DNA of 64,000 nt from Pseudacidovorax sp. RU35E (lineage in GTDB: Bacteria; Pseudomonadota; Gammaproteobacteria; Burkholderiales; Burkholderiaceae_C). The notes under the pieces were generated by a model. It did no database searches, was not told where the DNA came from, and was given only the letters and a program-made list of their open reading frames with translations. The position numbers and the translations under genes are program-made. Below are positions 6,257 through 15,216 of the stretch, one piece after another. Positions within the stretch are counted from its first letter, which is position 1, and each line of letters opens with the position of its first letter. The stretch covers positions 62,001 to 126,000 of the forward strand of contig NZ_FTMY01000007.1 of the NCBI RefSeq assembly GCF_900156165.1. Direction: 5' to 3'.

Positions 6257-9103
6257 TCAATTGATGACCGCTTCCTTGTTCGGGATGGGCTGCGTGTCCA
6301 TCTCGTAGTAGCTGTCCGAGTAGTTCACCGCCATCAGGCGGACGTACGGGTCACCCTTCAGGTCCATCTCCTGCAGCAACCAAGCCTGGGCCAGGCGCGT
6401 GCTGTTGCTGGCGAAGCTGAAGCTGGTGCGGATGCCCTCCTCCGGCGTGGGCACCAGCACCAGCGCCTCGTCGGGCACGGCCTGCAGAACGACCTGGCGG
6501 GCCGTCGGGCCCGGCGTGGCCAGGATCGACTGCACCGAGCCGTCGCGGCGCTGCAGGAGGATGCTGTGCTGCTCGCCGGCCTCGAAGACCACCGGCCGGC
6601 TGAGCGTCAGCACCAGGCCGGCCTGCCCGATCACCTCGCCGTCGTAGCTTTTGAAGACCGTGTTGTCGACGGAGTCGAAGCGCGACAGCGGGATGAGCGC
6701 GCGGCCGTCCGCCGTCACGCTGCTCTCCAGCGTCTGGCGCATGCCCTTGAGCTTGCGCTCCTCGCGGCAGGCGTGCAGCCAGGCCTGCGCGAAGCTGCGG
6801 ATGCCCGGGCGCTCGATCTTCTTGAGCTTCGAGTAGTTGCCACCCACGGGCAGGCGGATCGTCTCTGCCTGCTCGGTGTCCGGGTCCTGGTACACCAGCT
6901 CGATCCCGTCGTAATCGGCATCGTTGGCGAAGGTGCGCGTGATCGTCTCGGCGTTGGGCTCTTTGTTGCGGTGGCAGAACATCGCGACCGGCGCCGCCTG
7001 CGCCCGCTCGAAGGCGATGCGCAGGCGGCCGTTCTGGCGATACGGCTCGCAGAAGCAAGCCCTGGCGATCATCAACACCGCCTCTTCGTAGCCGATCTCG
7101 TCGCTGTCGAAGGTGTAGCTGAAGTTCGCCGCCTCGGGATGCATCGCCGCCACCTGCGCGGCCGTCGCGCTGATCTGGGCCATGTCGATCTCGGCCAGCG
7201 CGCGCCGGCCGAAGACCGGATCGAGGGAGACGGCTGCCAGCACGTCGCGCAGGTAGCCGGTGCCGTAGATCTCGCCGGACACATGGCGACCTTCCGCATC
7301 GAAAGCACCGCTGAAGCCGCTGCCGGTCCACACCGGGATGCGGCGCGTCACCAGGGCATTGAGCTGCCGCCGGCGCAGCGACGTGGCGCGGGTCGTGGCC
7401 TGCGTCATCGTGTGCACGGTGGTCATCGCGCCGAAATGCGCCTTGGCCACGGGGCTGACGCTAAAAAGGTCGACCCACTTCACCTCGTCGACGAGCGTGC
7501 CGCGCCAGGCGTACAAAAACGGCGTCGTGCGCCGGGCCCGAACGCGCGCTGGGCCCGTCCAGCCGGTGTAGTGCTCCACCGTCTCGGCCTGCTGCGCGGT
7601 GCTGGCCGCGGACATGGCCGAGCTGAAGGTCTCAACCTGGCCCGTAGGATTCAGCGCACCGTCCAGCCGCTCGACCTGGACCTCGTACCCCACGGTCGTG
7701 ACGAACTTGCCGCCGTTCTCCGCGTACAGCTGAGCGCACAGAAAGTTGGCCCACACGCGGTTCCGGTCTGTGGCGGGCATGGTGAACCAGTCCGTCCAGT
7801 CCGTGAGCCCGTTGAGCACTGTGATCGTGACGGGCGAATCGACCTCGAAGAGGCGGTCCACTTCCCACACTGCAGTGGTCAGCTCCAGGCGCTGGTCTTC
7901 CACAGCGCGGATGATGCGCGAGCCGTTGAAGCTGGGCACTGGGTGCGTCACCGTGATGTCGACGTCGTATTCAAACCCCGTCGTCGTGGTCTGGCCGCCC
8001 TCCACCACCGTCACATCGCTGCCACTGGCCGACTGCACAGTGAAGGTGCCGTTGTTGCCGGGCGTGGCCAGGCCGGAGAAGGTGATCGAGTCGCCAGGCC
8101 GGGCCTCGCCGCCCGTGAAGCCGAACACGGTGTAGGTGCGCGTGTCCGCGTCGACCTTGACCGCGTCGGTGCGCTCGGTCACCACAGGCTCGTCCGGCAC
8201 GCCGGCGATGGTGACTGTCTGGCCGATCTCCGAGATCGAGCCCACGTTCGGCTGCGGCTGCAGCTGCAGGATCTGGTCGTAGCTGGACGCGGGGATCGAG
8301 TACGTGCCGCCGGCGATGGACGACGACACAACGCGCGCCGGGCCCGACCTGGCCAGCAGGTAGAGCGCATTGGGAGCCAGCTGGAGTTGGTTGGCCGCGA
8401 ACAGCGTGATGCCGTCGACCTCCTGCGAGCGGCGCACCGTCAGCACCGGGTCGGTGATCGCCTCGCCGATGCTCAGCTGAGGCGCGCCGCTATTCGGCGA
8501 GGTGAACGGCGCATAGACCCTGCAGCCGGCGCCACGGATGTAGCTCAGCAGCGTGTCGGCATCGCGCACGTCGGTCACGTCGTAGTAGCCGCGGCCGATG
8601 CAGTAGTAGCCGAACTCCACCTCCTCGTTGCCGATGTATTTGCGGTAGGTCGCCATCAGCTGGCTGGGCACCGCGCGCACCGTGCCGTAGATGTCTTCCC
8701 AGCGCTGCAAAAGCCGCACGCCGTTCTCGCGCTGGCCGAGCGCGTTGTTGGGGCTCTCCTGCGTCCGGTTGACGTTGTTCGGCATCGTCGGCGACGGGGC
8801 CGTGATGGCCTGCACCGCAAGCCCCACCACTGCGGTGAACAGGAACTGGCCAACCGCAGCCGCCGACCCCGGGTCACCCGGCGACTGCAGCACGGTGTAG
8901 ACGCCCGCCGGCGCCGCCATCACGGCCTCCGCGGTCTGCTCGACCTCGGCGTCGGCGCTGGGTTCACCGGCGTAGAACTGGAGCGCGCAGCGGGGCTTCG
9001 CGCCGTAGTGGGCCAGCAGCCACTCCGCCAGGCTGTCCGCGCGGAAGATGCGCGGCTCGGTCGGCGCGAACGGATGCTCGTAGAGCCGGATCGTGGTGGT
9101 CAT
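6257..9103 (-). CDS. Tail tip / host-specificity protein (TipJ/gpJ-like)
   Basis: 948 residues from ATG 9103 (MTTTIRLYEHPF), which overlaps the stop of the preceding NlpC/P60-like gene. Large central tail proteins of lambda-type siphoviruses occupy this place, after the gpK/gpL/gpI-like genes, and bind the receptor. Visible features: a hydrophobic stretch near residues 75-100 (VGQFLFTAVVGLAVQAI), several Gly/Thr-rich beta-sandwich-like regions in the first half, and mixed alpha/beta regions later. The C-terminus ends YYEMDTQPIPNKEAVIN. Specific binding regions cannot be deduced from sequence alone. Confidence 0.75.
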   Translation of the reverse strand: MTTTIRLYEHPFAPTEPRIFRADSLAEWLLAHYGAKPRCALQFYAGEPSADAEVEQTAEAVMAAPAGVYTVLQSPGDPGSAAAVGQFLFTAVVGLAVQAITAPSPTMPNNVNRTQESPNNALGQRENGVRLLQRWEDIYGTVRAVPSQLMATYRKYIGNEEVEFGYYCIGRGYYDVTDVRDADTLLSYIRGAGCRVYAPFTSPNSGAPQLSIGEAITDPVLTVRRSQEVDGITLFAANQLQLAPNALYLLARSGPARVVSSSIAGGTYSIPASSYDQILQLQPQPNVGSISEIGQTVTIAGVPDEPVVTERTDAVKVDADTRTYTVFGFTGGEARPGDSITFSGLATPGNNGTFTVQSASGSDVTVVEGGQTTTTGFEYDVDITVTHPVPSFNGSRIIRAVEDQRLELTTAVWEVDRLFEVDSPVTITVLNGLTDWTDWFTMPATDRNRVWANFLCAQLYAENGGKFVTTVGYEVQVERLDGALNPTGQVETFSSAMSAASTAQQAETVEHYTGWTGPARVRARRTTPFLYAWRGTLVDEVKWVDLFSVSPVAKAHFGAMTTVHTMTQATTRATSLRRRQLNALVTRRIPVWTGSGFSGAFDAEGRHVSGEIYGTGYLRDVLAAVSLDPVFGRRALAEIDMAQISATAAQVAAMHPEAANFSYTFDSDEIGYEEAVLMIARACFCEPYRQNGRLRIAFERAQAAPVAMFCHRNKEPNAETITRTFANDADYDGIELVYQDPDTEQAETIRLPVGGNYSKLKKIERPGIRSFAQAWLHACREERKLKGMRQTLESSVTADGRALIPLSRFDSVDNTVFKSYDGEVIGQAGLVLTLSRPVVFEAGEQHSILLQRRDGSVQSILATPGPTARQVVLQAVPDEALVLVPTPEEGIRTSFSFASNSTRLAQAWLLQEMDLKGDPYVRLMAVNYSDSYYEMDTQPIPNKEAVIN

Positions 9104-9465
9104 CGTGCCCAGAACTCCATGAGCGGGTAACCGTCCTGCAGGCTGGCCAAGTCCTGGTGCAGGTTGCCCTCGGGCAGCGCGTGCAGCACCTTGCCCTCGA
9201 CGAAAACGCCCGCGTGGTGCAGGCCCAGGGACGCGCTCTTTCCCATCAGCACCACGCACCACTCCTGCGGCTCGGCGATCTGCGCAAAACCGTGCTGGCT
9301 GGCATGCAGCGCGAAGCGGAAGGCCCTGGCCACGGCGCGCGTGCTGTTGTTGATGGTGCGGTACTCGTCGACGCGCTGGCCCAGCTCGGCCGTGTAGACA
9401 TCGGCGACGAGCGCCCAGCACGGTGGATCCGGGTACACGCGAGCGAGGTAGGTGGCGATGTTCAT
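9100..9465 (-). CDS. NlpC/P60-like tail assembly protein
   Basis: 121 residues from ATG 9465. The motif PPCWALVADVYTAELG resembles the catalytic Cys region of NlpC/P60 (C40) peptidases, and LHHAGVFVEGKVLHALP resembles the His region. In lambda-like tails the equivalent (gpK C-terminal domain) is a peptidoglycan peptidase that helps the tail cross the cell wall. It is short, about the minimum for the fold, so an inactive structural version cannot be excluded. It overlaps both neighbours by 4 bp, implying translational coupling. Confidence 0.6.
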   Translation of the reverse strand: MNIATYLARVYPDPPCWALVADVYTAELGQRVDEYRTINNSTRAVARAFRFALHASQHGFAQIAEPQEWCVVLMGKSASLGLHHAGVFVEGKVLHALPEGNLHQDLASLQDGYPLMEFWAR

Positions 9466-9971
9466 AGGAATGCTCGCAGCATGGGGATGTCGCGCGTCGT
9501 GTAGAGGATGCCGGTGCGGGTGACATTCCAGCGGGGATAGAGCGCGCTCAGCGTGGCAGCGCCCACCTGGTAGCTGGCGGTTTCCACCTCCAGCACCGCA
9601 AAGGCCTGGATCGCGGTGAGGTCGTCGCTCAGGTACTCGCGGTACACGCAGCGCACCTTCTCGTCGGTGTCCAGCGGAATGGCCGCCATCGACTCGCGGA
9701 ACTGGTCCTGCACATCGGTGGTGTCCAGGTGGATGTCGTACTTGCGGTCCAGGTTGCCCTGCACGTCGGCCAGCCCAACCTGCAGGTTGAGCGGCAGCAC
9801 GTCGACCAGCGTGCCGTCCTCGATGGCGATCTGCCCCGCGTACGGCTCGCGCCACAGCCGCCACACCTGCGGCATGGCCGAGTGGGAGAGCTCCACCGTC
9901 TGGATGGCGTGCACCGTCTGAGGCGCCGACGCGAAGAACACGCGCAGGCGCTGCTCGATGTCGAGGGACAT
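9462..9971 (-). CDS. DUF1833-like tail protein
   Basis: 169 residues. The segment ELSHSAMPQVWRLWREPYAG followed by EDGTLVDVLPLNLQV matches the pattern I associate with DUF1833 phage proteins, small minor-tail components next to the NlpC/P60 and tip genes. Mixed beta-strand character, no membrane segment. The ATGA overlap with the downstream gene and the 3-bp gap to the upstream one fit one tail-tip operon. The exact virion position is unknown. Confidence 0.6.
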   Translation of the reverse strand: MSLDIEQRLRVFFASAPQTVHAIQTVELSHSAMPQVWRLWREPYAGQIAIEDGTLVDVLPLNLQVGLADVQGNLDRKYDIHLDTTDVQDQFRESMAAIPLDTDEKVRCVYREYLSDDLTAIQAFAVLEVETASYQVGAATLSALYPRWNVTRTGILYTTRDIPMLRAFL

Positions 9972-9974
9972 GGG

Positions 9975-10466
9975 TCAGAACTCCAGCACGCGGGTATCAG
10001 AGAGCGCAAAGCGGGCCAGGCGCCGCAGCAGCGCATCGAGATCCGGACCGACCTCGTCCCACAGCTCCAGCACGTCGGAGGCGCTTTCCTCATCGAACTC
10101 ATAGACGCTCGGCTCGGCCTCCAGCACGAAGGTGATGGTCCAGACGCGCCCACCGGCCGGCTCCGCCGAGTAGCTGCCCGGCACGATGTTGCAGACGTGT
10201 GCACGCACGCCCTGGCCGCTGTCCAGGTCCATCTCGAAGCCGATGGCGCCGCGGCCGATCTTGTGCATGTAGAACAGCGTCCAGATCGCGTACTGCGGCG
10301 CCGTCAGGATCATCGAGGCGCGGAACTGCTGCGTGCCACGGGCGTAGTCCTGGGCATAGCGGGGCGCTCCGCCGGCGACGGCCGTACGCCGGACGCCGCC
10401 GGGGTCGCCCGCCGAATAGTTCGACGTGACCAGCCGCAGGCCGCGAGGGATGCGGGGCGTGGTCAT
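9975..10466 (-). CDS. Minor tail protein
   Basis: 163 residues from ATG 10466 (MTTPRIPRGLRLV), overlapping the tape-measure stop. Contains SASMILTAPQ-like beta stretches and FEMDLDSGQGVRAHVCNIVP, a layout usual in the small tail proteins directly after the tape measure (gpM/gpL-like in lambda). No enzymatic motif seen. The frame opens further upstream inside the tape-measure gene, but the overlapping start is the natural choice in this tightly coupled operon. The name is by position. Confidence 0.6.
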   Translation of the reverse strand: MTTPRIPRGLRLVTSNYSAGDPGGVRRTAVAGGAPRYAQDYARGTQQFRASMILTAPQYAIWTLFYMHKIGRGAIGFEMDLDSGQGVRAHVCNIVPGSYSAEPAGGRVWTITFVLEAEPSVYEFDEESASDVLELWDEVGPDLDALLRRLARFALSDTRVLEF

Positions 10467-13400
10467 GGCCGGTTCTTCGGCGCGCGGTAGCCGCGCTCGT
10501 AGTTCTTGCGCATGCGGCTGTTGGGGTCCAGCCACTGCGCCGCGGCCGCGCTGACGGCGTCTCGGATGATGAGCGTGCGCGTCTGCGCGTCGAAGCTGAC
10601 GTTGTCAGAGGTCATGGGTACGCTCGACTGGTTGATGAGGTTGAGCGCCATGGGCGCACCGTTGCCGGCAGGGCCAGACGCGCCCACCAGCCCGCCAGCG
10701 GCGTAGCCGTAGCGGTTGATGCGCTCCAGCGTTGCCAAGCCGATCTTGGAGGTGCTGTCGGCGTTGATGACGTACTCGCCGCGGTGCACGATGCCGGCGG
10801 GTTCAAGCTTGCCGCCGGCGCCGGTGTAGCCGCCCGTCGACCAAGCAGCGGCGGGCATACCCATAGCAGCCGTGATGCCTCCACCGCCACCCCAGGTGGC
10901 TCCGGGCATGCCCATCACTGCCGTGATACCGGCCCCTCCGCCCCCGCCAGCGGCTGAGCCAACAGCCGCGCCAAACAGGCCCGCGAGGTTGAAGCCGCCG
11001 CCCTTGCCATCGCCGAGGATGCTTGCCATTGCCGCACGCACCTGGATGCGAATCAGGTCCGCGATGATGCTGTTGGCCAGCCCCTTGAAATCCGCCTTGG
11101 CCGTCGTGGCGAAGGACACCAGAGCGTCTTCCATGCCGCCGAAGGCCCGCTCGAACGCCGAGCGTGTGGATTCCGCGACGTTCCTGGCGGAGTCGGAGTA
11201 GTTCGCGAAGGCCTCGCGCGCACCGAGCGTCCAGTCGCCCTGCTTTTCACGCAGACGGGCGTAGTACTCGCCCTGACTGCGCAGCGCATCTTCTTGCGCC
11301 TGGTTGATCTTGGACAGCTCGTCGGCGTAGGCATCGCTGCCCAGCTGATTCTTCTCGGCGGCTTGCTTGGTGGCCGCCAGGCGGTAACGCTCGAACTCGC
11401 GGTAGATCTCTTTCTGAGCCGCGACCTCCTCGCGGGCCCGGTTCCCCAGGCCGAAGGCGCCGAGCGTGCGGTCGTACTGCTCGCCCCTGTTCTTCGCCGA
11501 GTCGGCAATCGAGAGGTTGATCGCCTGCATCTGGCGACCGAACTCGATGGCCTCCTCTTTGGACTTCCGGACGATCTCCTCGATCTTCTTCTCGAACTCG
11601 ACCTGGTTCGACAGCTCGACGTTGAGCTGCAGCTGCTGGGCGATGGCATCCTTGGCCGCCAGCAGACTGCGCTGGTCGGCTGTGAGGACCTTCTTGTCCT
11701 TGAGGTCGGCAATCAGCTGCTGGAACTTGAGCTGCTCGCGCGCCGCTTCGGTGAGCTTCGACTCGCCAGCGAGTTGACCGCGCAGGGCGGCTTCGGCCTG
11801 GCGCTGGGTCTCCAGAAAGCGAGTGGCGGCATCGTCCTGGTACGCCTTGCCTTTCGGCTCTTTCGGGTCCTTGAACTTCTCGTTCGCGGCGTCGATCATT
11901 TCGGCAAGGGTTTTGCCGCCCGTGACCTTCAGGAAGCCGGCTTCGCCAAGGCGCTTGTAGTCGGCCTGCAGCTGCTCGATGGCCTTCTTGCGCTTGTCGG
12001 CGTTGGACTGGATCTCCTTGGCCAGCGTTGCAAGGCGGTCCGTCGCAGCGATCTTGGCTGATTCGTCGCGCGCCTTCTCGCCCTGCGCCCAGGCGGCATC
12101 CATGTCGCGCAGTGCCTTGCGGGACTGCTCGGCCAGCGCAGTGCGCGCCTCGGCCTGCACGGTGGAGCCCATACCCAGCGCCAGACGCATGCTGTCCCAC
12201 ACACCAGCGTTCGGCGCGTAGTTGGGATTGGTGACGTTCTGGACACGCTGCCGAGCGTCCGCCAATGCCTCGCCAGCGGTCTTGGGCCGGCCCAGGCCCA
12301 TCATCATGTCCCAGGCCTCCTTGGCGTCCCGGGCGATGTCGTTCCACATCCGGCTCAGAACACCGCCCTGGCGCTCGATGGCCTGCATGCGGCCCACGGC
12401 CACCTCGGCGTAGCTGGAGATGGCGACCGCGGCGGCCTCCTCCTTCTTGCCCTGCTCTTCCAGCGAACGAATGCGTTCGTAGGTCGCCTGGGTGAGGTAG
12501 TGCTGCGACTCGTTGAGTTTCTCGGAGGCCTTGGTCGGCTCGTCGGCCAGCTTCGTGAAGGTCTCGACCGCCTTGCCGATCTCCGTGCCGAGGGCGCGGT
12601 TCATCGCAACGGCGGCCGAACCGACCTCGACCATCACGTCGCGCGGGATCTTGCCGGACTCCGCGATGGCGGCAAGCGCGCCGGCGGCCTCGTGCTGGGT
12701 GCCCACCACCGAACTCACGCGCTGCGCGGCTTCCTGCAGCTGGCTGCTCGTGACGCCCAGGCTGTTGCCAGTGAGGATCAGGCTCTTGACATACGCGCCG
12801 TTCTCCTGCGAGCCCTGGTAGATCGCCAACGTCAGCGCGGCGACCGCGGCGGCCGTCACCGTCAGCGGAGATACCAGACTCAGCACGTAGCCGCCGATGC
12901 CCCGAGCGGCGGCGCCGATGCCGCCGAACATGTCCTTGAGCTGGCCGCCCTGCTGGAGCAGCACCGTCAGCGGCGCCTGCCCGCCCTGCAAGCCCACCAC
13001 GATGTCGGTGAACTGCGCCGGCACCATGCGCATGGCGGCTGCCGTCTGCGCCGCAGAGACCCCCACGCGCTGCATGGCCGGGCCGGAGGCCTCGAGCGCA
13101 CTGGCCGCTGCCCTGTTCTTCTCGACCACGGCATCCAGCTGGGCCAGGTAGGGGCGCAGGGCCGCCACGTCCGCGTTGCGCTGCCGGGCAATGGACTCGA
13201 AATACGAAGCGGCGCTCCTGCTGCCCGCCTCTTCCTGCGCAATCTTGCGCTGGATGGACTGGATGATGTTCCGGGTGGACTGCTCTGTCTCCTTGGCGGC
13301 CTGGGCCGCCTTGCGCGAGACATCGTCCGTCGCCTTGCCCACCTGAGCCACGCCCGTCGCGGCCTGCCGGCCACTGCTGGTGGCCGCAGTGGCAAAGTCC

Positions 13401-13486
13401 TGCAGCGACTTCTTGCCACGAGCGGTGCCGGCCTCGACGTCGGACACGTCCAGGCCGACCGACATCTGTTTCTTCAGATCGGTCAT
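10463..13486 (-). CDS. Tail tape measure protein
   Basis: 1007 residues. Near residues 150-230 it has the lambda-type tape-measure block (AAAMRMVPAQFTDIVVGLQG, then LLQQGGQLKDMFGG and membrane-like helices GGYVLSLVSPLTVTAAAVAALTL). Long alpha-helical, coiled-coil-rich regions follow, then a Gly-rich region with a near-duplicate GITAVMGMPGATW / GITAAMGMPAAAW, and the common tape-measure end STGGYTGAGGKLEPAGIVHRG. The protein fills the tail tube, sets its length and helps inject DNA. Both ends overlap neighbouring genes by 4 bp. Confidence 0.9.
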   Translation of the reverse strand: MTDLKKQMSVGLDVSDVEAGTARGKKSLQDFATAATSSGRQAATGVAQVGKATDDVSRKAAQAAKETEQSTRNIIQSIQRKIAQEEAGSRSAASYFESIARQRNADVAALRPYLAQLDAVVEKNRAAASALEASGPAMQRVGVSAAQTAAAMRMVPAQFTDIVVGLQGGQAPLTVLLQQGGQLKDMFGGIGAAARGIGGYVLSLVSPLTVTAAAVAALTLAIYQGSQENGAYVKSLILTGNSLGVTSSQLQEAAQRVSSVVGTQHEAAGALAAIAESGKIPRDVMVEVGSAAVAMNRALGTEIGKAVETFTKLADEPTKASEKLNESQHYLTQATYERIRSLEEQGKKEEAAAVAISSYAEVAVGRMQAIERQGGVLSRMWNDIARDAKEAWDMMMGLGRPKTAGEALADARQRVQNVTNPNYAPNAGVWDSMRLALGMGSTVQAEARTALAEQSRKALRDMDAAWAQGEKARDESAKIAATDRLATLAKEIQSNADKRKKAIEQLQADYKRLGEAGFLKVTGGKTLAEMIDAANEKFKDPKEPKGKAYQDDAATRFLETQRQAEAALRGQLAGESKLTEAAREQLKFQQLIADLKDKKVLTADQRSLLAAKDAIAQQLQLNVELSNQVEFEKKIEEIVRKSKEEAIEFGRQMQAINLSIADSAKNRGEQYDRTLGAFGLGNRAREEVAAQKEIYREFERYRLAATKQAAEKNQLGSDAYADELSKINQAQEDALRSQGEYYARLREKQGDWTLGAREAFANYSDSARNVAESTRSAFERAFGGMEDALVSFATTAKADFKGLANSIIADLIRIQVRAAMASILGDGKGGGFNLAGLFGAAVGSAAGGGGGAGITAVMGMPGATWGGGGGITAAMGMPAAAWSTGGYTGAGGKLEPAGIVHRGEYVINADSTSKIGLATLERINRYGYAAGGLVGASGPAGNGAPMALNLINQSSVPMTSDNVSFDAQTRTLIIRDAVSAAAAQWLDPNSRMRKNYERGYRAPKNRP

Positions 13487-13800
13487 GCGGGGCTTTCAGG
13501 GGGGCGGTTCTGCTCGCGTTCGTGCGCGTAGTAACGCAGCGCGGTCGATTCCATGATGCGCAGGCCCTGGAACAGGTCGGGCCACGTCGCGCGGGGGATG
13601 CCCAGCATGCGCAGCACGATGGGCAGGCTCTCGTACTTCAATCCAGTGGCACCGGCGAAGCCGACGTTCCACTGGGTTTCCATCTCCGCGAACACGCGGA
13701 AGATCTCCGCGTTGTCGGGCCAGATGTCGTAGGGGTCTCCGCTCGCCTCTTCGAGCGTCAGGCCCCAGACCGCCGCCGCTTCCGGCGTCGGTCCGGGCAT
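13483..13800 (-). CDS. DUF1799-like tail assembly chaperone component (T part of G-T)
   Basis: 105 residues if started at ATG 13800. It contains WPDNAEIFRVFAEMETQWNV and GLKYESLPIVLRMLGI, the pattern of DUF1799 phage proteins found just before the tape measure. The frame is -1 relative to the preceding chaperone gene and is open without stop back to the slippery heptamer at 13827-13833. It is therefore probably made mainly as the C-terminal part of a frameshifted G-T fusion, as in lambda, although the ATG 13800 could also give a free product. Confidence 0.7.
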   Translation of the reverse strand: MPGPTPEAAAVWGLTLEEASGDPYDIWPDNAEIFRVFAEMETQWNVGFAGATGLKYESLPIVLRMLGIPRATWPDLFQGLRIMESTALRYYAHEREQNRPPESPA

Positions 13801-13802
13801 GA

Positions 13803-14135
13803 CTAGTGCAAGGGCGAGCTCGCGGAGTTTTTTTCCTTGGCCTGGAACAGCTGGCTGACGTAGACGTCGACCACCTGGCGGGGCGCCGCATAGTGGTTGT
13901 CGAGCAGCACCACGACGTTCTCGATGGTGAAGGGCTCTTCGAGATCCCAGCCGCTTGCCATCTCCAGGATGGCCTCGGGATCGGTCAGCGTCTGGAGGCG
14001 GGCCATGAAGGCGTCGAGTTCCGCCTTGGTGCGGTGGCGAAAGGTGAAGACGATTTCTCCCACTTCGCCGCCGGGCAGCGGGATCTTGACGGCCGCGTCG
14101 AAGGTCGGCGCGGCCTTAAGTCGGAACTTGGCCAT
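13803..14135 (-). CDS. Tail assembly chaperone (gpG-like)
   Basis: 110 residues, MAKFRLKAAPTFDAAVKIPL, with a beta-rich start and a helical second half (LQTLTDPEAILEMASGW). It lies between the tail-tube gene and the tape measure, the place of gpG, which coats the tape measure during tail assembly. Near its 3' end the message reads GAA AAA AAC, a canonical -1 slip site. Ribosomes that slip continue through the next gene and make a G-T fusion; those that do not stop at TAG 13805-13803. No enzymatic motif. Confidence 0.75.
   Translation of the reverse strand: MAKFRLKAAPTFDAAVKIPLPGGEVGEIVFTFRHRTKAELDAFMARLQTLTDPEAILEMASGWDLEEPFTIENVVVLLDNHYAAPRQVVDVYVSQLFQAKEKNSASSPLH
13827..13833 (-). other. 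Programmed -1 frameshift heptamer A AAA AAC
   Basis: On the minus strand the zero-frame codons are GAA AAA AAC (13835-13827). The last A of GAA plus AAA AAC form A AAA AAC, a textbook X XXY YYZ heptamer. The -1 frame then reads CTC CGC GAG and runs without stop into the downstream gene's codons (ATG 13800 onward). This matches tail-chaperone frameshifts in many siphoviruses. Confidence 0.8.
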
Positions 14136-14139
14136 GGCG

Positions 14140-14781
14140 TCAGATGCGGGTGATGGCGGTCACGGCCACGCTCACCGCGTTGCCGATCAGCTCGTTGACG
14201 GTCAGCGTGGGCATCTTGTTGAACGACACCTGGCCGCTGAGCAGGATCTCGCCGATGCCCTTGGGCAGGATGAGGCGCAGGGCGCGCTGGTCGGTGTCAC
14301 CGTCTGCCGATTCCAGCGCGGCGCGGGCAGCGGAATCGCCCTCGGCCACCATGAAGGTGAAGGTCAGTGGGTTCTTGAAGGTCTTCTGCTGCCGCTGCTT
14401 CAGGTCCTCCAGGAACTGGAAGGTCAAGTACTGCTGCTCGCCGCCACCGGCCTGGGGCGTCATGACGTGCTTCACGCGCTGCCAGGCGGTGATCTTGCGG
14501 ACCGAGCCGGCGCCCTGGCCCACCGGGTATTCGTCGGTGTCGGTGTTGATGCCACCAAGCGTCACGTCGTTGGTGGCCACCGCCGCGACCTTGGTGAGCG
14601 CACCATCGATGCCCGACCAGCCCGAGATGAGTTCCAGGTAGTCGTCGGCCAGGACGCCATGCGCCGCGGCCAGCGTGGCCTCGGCCGGGTTGTCATTGCT
14701 GACGTCGGTCATGGCGATGGCCGAGCCAAAGGCGGTGGAGAGATGGATGATGGTGCCGTTGGGCACAGCGAACTTGCTCAT
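14140..14781 (-). CDS. Major tail tube protein
   Basis: 213 residues, beginning MSKFAVPNGTIIHLSTAFGSA. Beta-rich with the features of gpV-like tube proteins (VTLGGINTDTDEY, QYLTFQFLEDLKQRQQKTFK, ILPKGIGEILLSGQVSFNK). Located between the tail-completion and chaperone genes. It polymerises into the hollow tail tube. A 48-bp gap separates it from the upstream gene, one of the few non-overlapping junctions in this operon, so a separate ribosome entry is likely, as expected for an abundant protein. Confidence 0.8.
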   Translation of the reverse strand: MSKFAVPNGTIIHLSTAFGSAIAMTDVSNDNPAEATLAAAHGVLADDYLELISGWSGIDGALTKVAAVATNDVTLGGINTDTDEYPVGQGAGSVRKITAWQRVKHVMTPQAGGGEQQYLTFQFLEDLKQRQQKTFKNPLTFTFMVAEGDSAARAALESADGDTDQRALRLILPKGIGEILLSGQVSFNKMPTLTVNELIGNAVSVAVTAITRI

Positions 14782-14829
14782 GGTGCAAACCTCGAAGGGT
14801 GGTGCCCGGAGGGGCGGGGTGGGAACGGA

Positions 14830-15216
14830 TCAGCGCGGCAACCAGACCGAGAAGTCCTGGGTGCTGCCGCGCAACTTGGTGTCACTGTCGTAGCGGTCGA
14901 TGGGCTCGCCGAGAGGCGTGGCCTGCAGGTCGGGAGAGAGCCGCATGGCTTCCTCGACGCGGTCGGCCAGCTGCTCGGCCAGCAGGCGCGTGGTGGCCCA
15001 ACTGGTGATCTGGATGCGCGCGTTGCGCAGGTCGGGCATTTCCTGCTCCAGCAGCACGATGGAGCCGCCGCCGACGCGCTGAAACACGATGGCAGGCACG
15101 GCCGGCGCCTTCGACGACTCGGGCATGACGTCGGCGTAGCAGCGGTGGGACGGTTCCGCGCCAGGGGCGGGCACCAAGCCGCTGAGGGTGCTGGTGATGG
15201 TGGCGACGATGCTCAA
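14830..15216 (-). CDS. Tail terminator / DUF3168-like protein
   Basis: 128 residues from TTG 15216, whose bases overlap the upstream stop as TTGA; AAAGGAG lies nine bases before it inside the upstream gene, so TTG is a supported start. The sequence RCYADVMPESSKAPAVPAIV followed by RIQITSWATTRLLAEQLADR resembles DUF3168/gp17-type tail-completion proteins that cap the tail and join it to the head. The position after the HK97 gp10-like gene agrees. It ends TQDFSVWLPR. Confidence 0.65.
   Translation of the reverse strand: MSIVATITSTLSGLVPAPGAEPSHRCYADVMPESSKAPAVPAIVFQRVGGGSIVLLEQEMPDLRNARIQITSWATTRLLAEQLADRVEEAMRLSPDLQATPLGEPIDRYDSDTKLRGSTQDFSVWLPR

Noticed and set aside
6239-9130. 963-aa plus-strand open frame across the tail-tip gene
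   Set aside because: Mirror frame of the high-GC tail-tip gene; composition is His/Arg/Leu-rich with no domain pattern, and the minus-strand frame has coupled neighbours.
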